Assembly: GCF_029360705.1 (NCBI RefSeq)
Contig: NZ_JARKMX010000014.1
Coordinates: forward strand, 558,001 to 622,000
Origin: Paraflavitalea pollutisoli
GTDB lineage: Bacteria > Bacteroidota > Bacteroidia > Chitinophagales > Chitinophagaceae
Direction of reading: 5' to 3'
Length of the DNA stretch: 64,000 bases
Made by a program: the position numbers and the translations under genes. This document shows, one piece after another, positions 61,118-64,000 of the stretch. The notes beneath the pieces are model-generated. The model saw nothing but the letters and a program-made list of their open reading frames with translations. It did no database searches and was not told the origin of the DNA. Positions within the stretch are counted from its first letter, which is position 1. Every line of letters starts with the position of its first letter.

Positions 61118-61225
61118 TGCCTGAAATGATTACTTTTAGGGTCTTCCAACTTCGTTCACCCTGACAAGCCTCCGGCTGCAGGCATTTCAATCATTACTGA
61201 TAGTGTAGTAAAAAGCCATCGAGTC

Positions 61226-62017
61226 ATGCAAAACAAGATTTGTATCCGCATCGCCATCGCCCTTTCAAGCGTACTGGGCATCACTTCTCCAGAAGCCGCA
61301 CAAAGCAACGTCGACGAGCTGAAAGCCATCATCCTGCAAGGTGACAGCCTTTTTTGGGCGGGCTACAATACCTGCGACACTTCCCTTACCGGTCGCTTTA
61401 TCGCCGATAACCTGGAGTTCTTTCACGACAAAGGCGGCCTTACAAAAGGCAAGGCGGCTTTGCAGTTGAGCCTGAAGAAAAACCTGTGCAGCAATCCCGA
61501 CTGGCATTTGCGCCGGGTGGCGGTACCGGGCACGGTCCAGTTTTTTCCGCTGGCCAATAATGGCGAGTTGTATGGCGCCATCCTGCAAGGTGAACACTAT
61601 TTCTATGTAACGGAAAAGGGAAAACCGGAGTTCCGCGACGGCCGGGCCCATTTCAACCATTTGTGGCTGAAAGAAAACGGCCGGTGGGTAATGGTGCGCA
61701 TACTGAGCTATAACCACCATGCCGCAGAGCCGGAAACGGGTGGCGCGATCAAGTTGCCCGCTGCTACATTGCAACAATATACTGGTCGTTACAGCGGTCC
61801 GGAGAACGACAATGTAACGGTAGCCGTTGCCAATGACGGACTGCTCATTAAAGCGGGCAACCATTCATTGGTCGTACAAGCGTCCTCAGAGACTGAGTTC
61901 TTTTCTTCCGAACGTCCGTTGAAGTTCTCGTTTGTAAAAAACAGTGCCGGGAAGGTTACAAGCTTGAAGGTGCTGGAAAAAGGGACTGTGACAGAGGAGT
62001 TGAAGAAGGTGGAGTAA
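61226..62017 (+). CDS. Exported NTF2-like (DUF4440/SnoaL) protein with C-terminal lipocalin-like domain
   Basis: The protein has 263 residues. The start MQNKICIRIAIALSSVLGIT gives a signal peptide ending PEAAQ. Residues 30-165 match the NTF2-like fold of the DUF4440/SnoaL group (LQGDSLFWAGYNTCDTSLTG, FIADNLEFFHDKGGLTKGKA, RDGRAHFNHLWLKENGRWVM). Residues 175-263 are a small beta-barrel of the kind that follows beta-lactamase-like proteins (LQQYTGRYSGPENDNVTVAV, GLLIKAGNHSLVVQ). Whether it is an enzyme or a binding protein is unclear. It is monocistronic and faces the GluQ-type gene across a shared terminator. Confidence 0.82.
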   Translation: MQNKICIRIAIALSSVLGITSPEAAQSNVDELKAIILQGDSLFWAGYNTCDTSLTGRFIADNLEFFHDKGGLTKGKAALQLSLKKNLCSNPDWHLRRVAVPGTVQFFPLANNGELYGAILQGEHYFYVTEKGKPEFRDGRAHFNHLWLKENGRWVMVRILSYNHHAAEPETGGAIKLPAATLQQYTGRYSGPENDNVTVAVANDGLLIKAGNHSLVVQASSETEFFSSERPLKFSFVKNSAGKVTSLKVLEKGTVTEELKKVE

Positions 62018-62037
62018 GGTAAATCTTTTCAAAAAGT

Positions 62038-62071
62038 AAAAAAGCAAAAGGCGATTGTCTTTTGCCTTTTT
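62038..62071. terminator. Bidirectional terminator
   Basis: AAAAAGCAAAAG pairs with CTTTTGCCTTTTT through one bulged base, with an 8-nt loop (62048 region to 62071). It is A-rich on one side and T-rich on the other, so it can serve both the NTF2-like gene and the convergent tRNA-modification gene. Confidence 0.75.
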
Positions 62072-62112
62072 ATGATCGTATGCCAAGGTGATAAAATACC
62101 CTGCTTCGCGAC

Positions 62113-63003
62113 TCATCCCGGCAACAACAAAGCACCCAGATCTTCCCAATCACTGACGGGCTCTTTATGACCGAGCATTCCAGCGATCATGGTATAGACA
62201 TCGGCTGCTGTTTTTCCTTCCTTGCGCCAGTATTGAATGGAGGTATCTGAAGCAGACTTGGAAAGCTTCATTTCGCCCTCTTTTTTCAACAGTGGGTGAT
62301 GGTAAAAAGTAGTATTTAAAAAAGGTTGATCCTGTAAGAGCGTCGCGAGGTAAAGTTGTGCCAGCGTTGAGTCATAGAGATCTTCGCCACGCACCACCAG
62401 GTCAACACCATAGTGGTGATCATCTACCACCGAAGCCAGTTGATAGGATGGATAACCATCCTTTTTGCGCACCACGAAATACTGCATGGTGGCCGGTAAA
62501 CGCGCCTCCACACTGTTGTAGGGCCATTTCTTCATCCGCAATGGCCGGTCAGCGCTCGTATATACACGCCAATTCACCTCAGGCGTCTCCAACGGAATGG
62601 ATTTCAGCAAACAGGTACCCAGGTAGGCTTCACCACCCTCCGCTGCTACCTGGCTGCGCGAACAATTGCAGGCGAACACCGCGTTCTTATCCTCCAGTCG
62701 CATCAGCGCTGCTGCATATTGCGGCATGCGGTGCACCTGCGAATATTCTTTTTCAAACTGGGCTGCATCCCTTGGGCCTTCATCCCACGGAATTTCGAGG
62801 AAATTCAGCGTATCGAATATATCCTGTACAAATGCCGGCTGCACCCGCTGCCGGTCGAGGTCGTCGATACGCAGCAGGATGCTGGCGCCCGCCCGGCGGG
62901 CCATAGCAGCCGTCAGCGCAAAAGACAGTGCGTTGCCCAGGTGCAGGTAGCCGCTGGGAGTGGGTGCGATCCTTGTTTTCTTAAAAGACGGATTTTGTAG
63001 CAT
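62113..63003 (-). CDS. Glutamyl-Q tRNA(Asp) synthetase-like protein
   Basis: The protein has 296 residues and is a truncated GluRS: it has the catalytic domain but no anticodon-binding domain, as in GluQ-RS (YadB), which attaches glutamate to queuosine in tRNA(Asp). The N-terminus KKTRIAPTPSGYLHLGNALS carries the HIGH-like motif (HLGN), and MKLSKS is the KMSKS-like loop. Candidate zinc ligands are in FACNCSRSQV (two Cys) and AYLGTC. The binding segment LLRIDDLDRQRV is also typical. Whether this Bacteroidota member acts on Q34 or on another acceptor is not known. Confidence 0.88.
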   Translation of the reverse strand: MLQNPSFKKTRIAPTPSGYLHLGNALSFALTAAMARRAGASILLRIDDLDRQRVQPAFVQDIFDTLNFLEIPWDEGPRDAAQFEKEYSQVHRMPQYAAALMRLEDKNAVFACNCSRSQVAAEGGEAYLGTCLLKSIPLETPEVNWRVYTSADRPLRMKKWPYNSVEARLPATMQYFVVRKKDGYPSYQLASVVDDHHYGVDLVVRGEDLYDSTLAQLYLATLLQDQPFLNTTFYHHPLLKKEGEMKLSKSASDTSIQYWRKEGKTAADVYTMIAGMLGHKEPVSDWEDLGALLLPG

Positions 63004-63097
63004 CAGTGCAAACGGTTGAACAATTAGGAGAATGGTTTCAATATTCTGGCAAGTTTAATGAATATTTGTTCAATTATTCATTCCACCACTGTCAGTC

Positions 63098-64000
63098 ATG
63101 AGAAGAATTCCGCTTGGTTGCTTGCTGTCCATGATCTTTTTGCCGGTTGTATCCGCATTTGCGCAGCCATCCGGCAAACACAATTTATCATTCAACCAGC
63201 TCGCCAACCGCTGGGATGAAGCCATGCCTCTTGGAAATGGCATGCTGGGTGCACTCATCTGGCAGAAGCAATCCAAACTACGTCTTTCGCTCGATCGCGC
63301 TGATCTCTGGGATGAAAGAAAGGCGATGGATATTTCGAAGTTTAATTTTGCCTGGGTAGAGCAACAGGTGTTGAAAAAAGATTACAAACCCGTACAACAA
63401 CTGGGTGACTATCCCTACGACAATGTCCCCTATCCTACCAAACTACCCGCCGCGGCCATGGAATTTGACATAGCATCCCTGGGTAAGGTAGTATCCAATA
63501 CGCTCGATATACAAACTGCACTCAACACGTTGAAATTCGCCAATGGCGTCGTATTCAACTGCTATATCCACGCCACAGATCCCGTTGGCTATTTCGGATT
63601 TGAAAATCTATCAGCTGGTAAGTTCGCTGATCTGTTGCCCAAACTGATCGTGCACAATTACAACAATGGCAAAACCAACGGCAGCGATAACAGTCATGCG
63701 GGCCAGGGCCTGGAAAAACTGGGATACCAAAAAGGAACTGTTACCCAAACAACTAACAGTATCCGCTATCGTCAGCCTACCTATGACGAACACTTTTACG
63801 AAGTATTGGTGCAGTGGACGAAAATGCCCAATAACAAACTGATCGGCAGCTGGACGGTATCCAACGACAAAGCAGCCAGCCTGCCTAAGATCGACTCTAC
63901 CAGCGCTGAACCAACCGGCTGGCCAACCCATATCACCTGGTGGCAACAGTACTGGGCACAATCATCGGTGAGCCTGCCGGATGCCGCCCTTGAGAAGCAA
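63098..64000 (+). CDS. GH95-like glycosidase, N-terminal part (cut by window end)
   Basis: The frame starts with the ATG at 63098 and is open to the right edge, showing 301 residues. MRRIPLGCLLSMIFLPVVSA is a signal peptide ending FAQ. The stretch NRWDEAMPLGNGMLGALIWQ, followed by LRLSLDRADLWDERKAM, is the N-terminal signature of GH95-type and related six-hairpin glycosidases (alpha-L-fucosidases and similar enzymes). Further N-terminal strands follow (LDIQTALNTLKFANGVVFNC). The catalytic domain lies beyond the window, so the specificity cannot be judged. It is probably periplasmic and involved in polysaccharide degradation. Confidence 0.85.
   Translation, partial: MRRIPLGCLLSMIFLPVVSAFAQPSGKHNLSFNQLANRWDEAMPLGNGMLGALIWQKQSKLRLSLDRADLWDERKAMDISKFNFAWVEQQVLKKDYKPVQQLGDYPYDNVPYPTKLPAAAMEFDIASLGKVVSNTLDIQTALNTLKFANGVVFNCYIHATDPVGYFGFENLSAGKFADLLPKLIVHNYNNGKTNGSDNSHAGQGLEKLGYQKGTVTQTTNSIRYRQPTYDEHFYEVLVQWTKMPNNKLIGSWTVSNDKAASLPKIDSTSAEPTGWPTHITWWQQYWAQSSVSLPDAALEKQ

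Overview
The window comes from a Bacteroidota chromosome, most likely a member of the Chitinophagaceae or a close relative. The signs are type IX secretion (T9SS) C-terminal sorting domains, TonB-dependent receptors with an N-terminal CarboxypepD_reg-like domain, several families typical of the phylum (DUF3347, DUF2279, OmpH-like, CCG/Fe-S oxidoreductase pairs), promoter boxes of the TAnnTTTG type and weak Shine-Dalgarno signals. The genus cannot be named from the sequence alone. I see no rRNA, tRNA, CRISPR array, insertion sequence or phage, and the content is mostly ordinary chromosomal metabolism and envelope biology.

Layout. 1-6.4 kb: an AraC regulator, a T9SS-exported protein and a beta-helix protein on the minus strand, a divergent PRISE-type SDR, and two exported proteins of unknown function. 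6.4-15.1 kb: a TonB-dependent receptor, a DUF3347 protein, an ABC-F ATPase, a BON lipoprotein with a BON/LysM protein, and a patatin fused to an outer-membrane barrel. 15.1-19.3 kb: one 1412-residue membrane protein with sensor-like extracytoplasmic regions and a degenerate P-loop domain. 19.6-21.5 kb: an SDR and an AraC regulator. 21.4-34.1 kb: the histidine-utilisation genes in two minus-strand blocks, marR-hutH-hutU and otsAB-GH15-hutI-membrane 'recombinase'-hutG. The second block mixes trehalose metabolism with the hut pathway. 34.4-43.5 kb: an MFS permease with a Gfo/Idh/MocA oxidoreductase, a lipoprotein with a PQQ/cytochrome c dehydrogenase, an OmpH-like protein, a phosphohexomutase and a DUF2279 protein. 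43.5-51.8 kb: a PyrR-like phosphoribosyltransferase and two Fe-S oxidoreductase components separated by a minus-strand block (LysE, ATP-grasp, NRDE, DinB, YceI), then a small conserved protein and a methyltransferase. 52.6-54.3 kb: a T9SS-exported protein and a DUF2809 membrane protein. 54.5-61.1 kb: a His/Cys-rich small protein, an ABC ATPase, a siderophore-type TonB receptor and two DUF3526 permeases, which look like one metal or siderophore uptake unit. 61.2-64 kb: an NTF2-like protein, a glutamyl-Q tRNA(Asp) synthetase-like enzyme and the start of a GH95-like glycosidase cut by the window end.

The points most worth a second look are the 1412-residue protein; a family of intergenic arrays with an 8-nt period (AGGCANCN) at three separate places; a perfect 20-bp palindrome just upstream of the marR-hut operon; the membrane 'site-specific recombinase' and trehalose genes inside the hut block; and two genes whose signal peptides can be read clearly but lack any ATG start.
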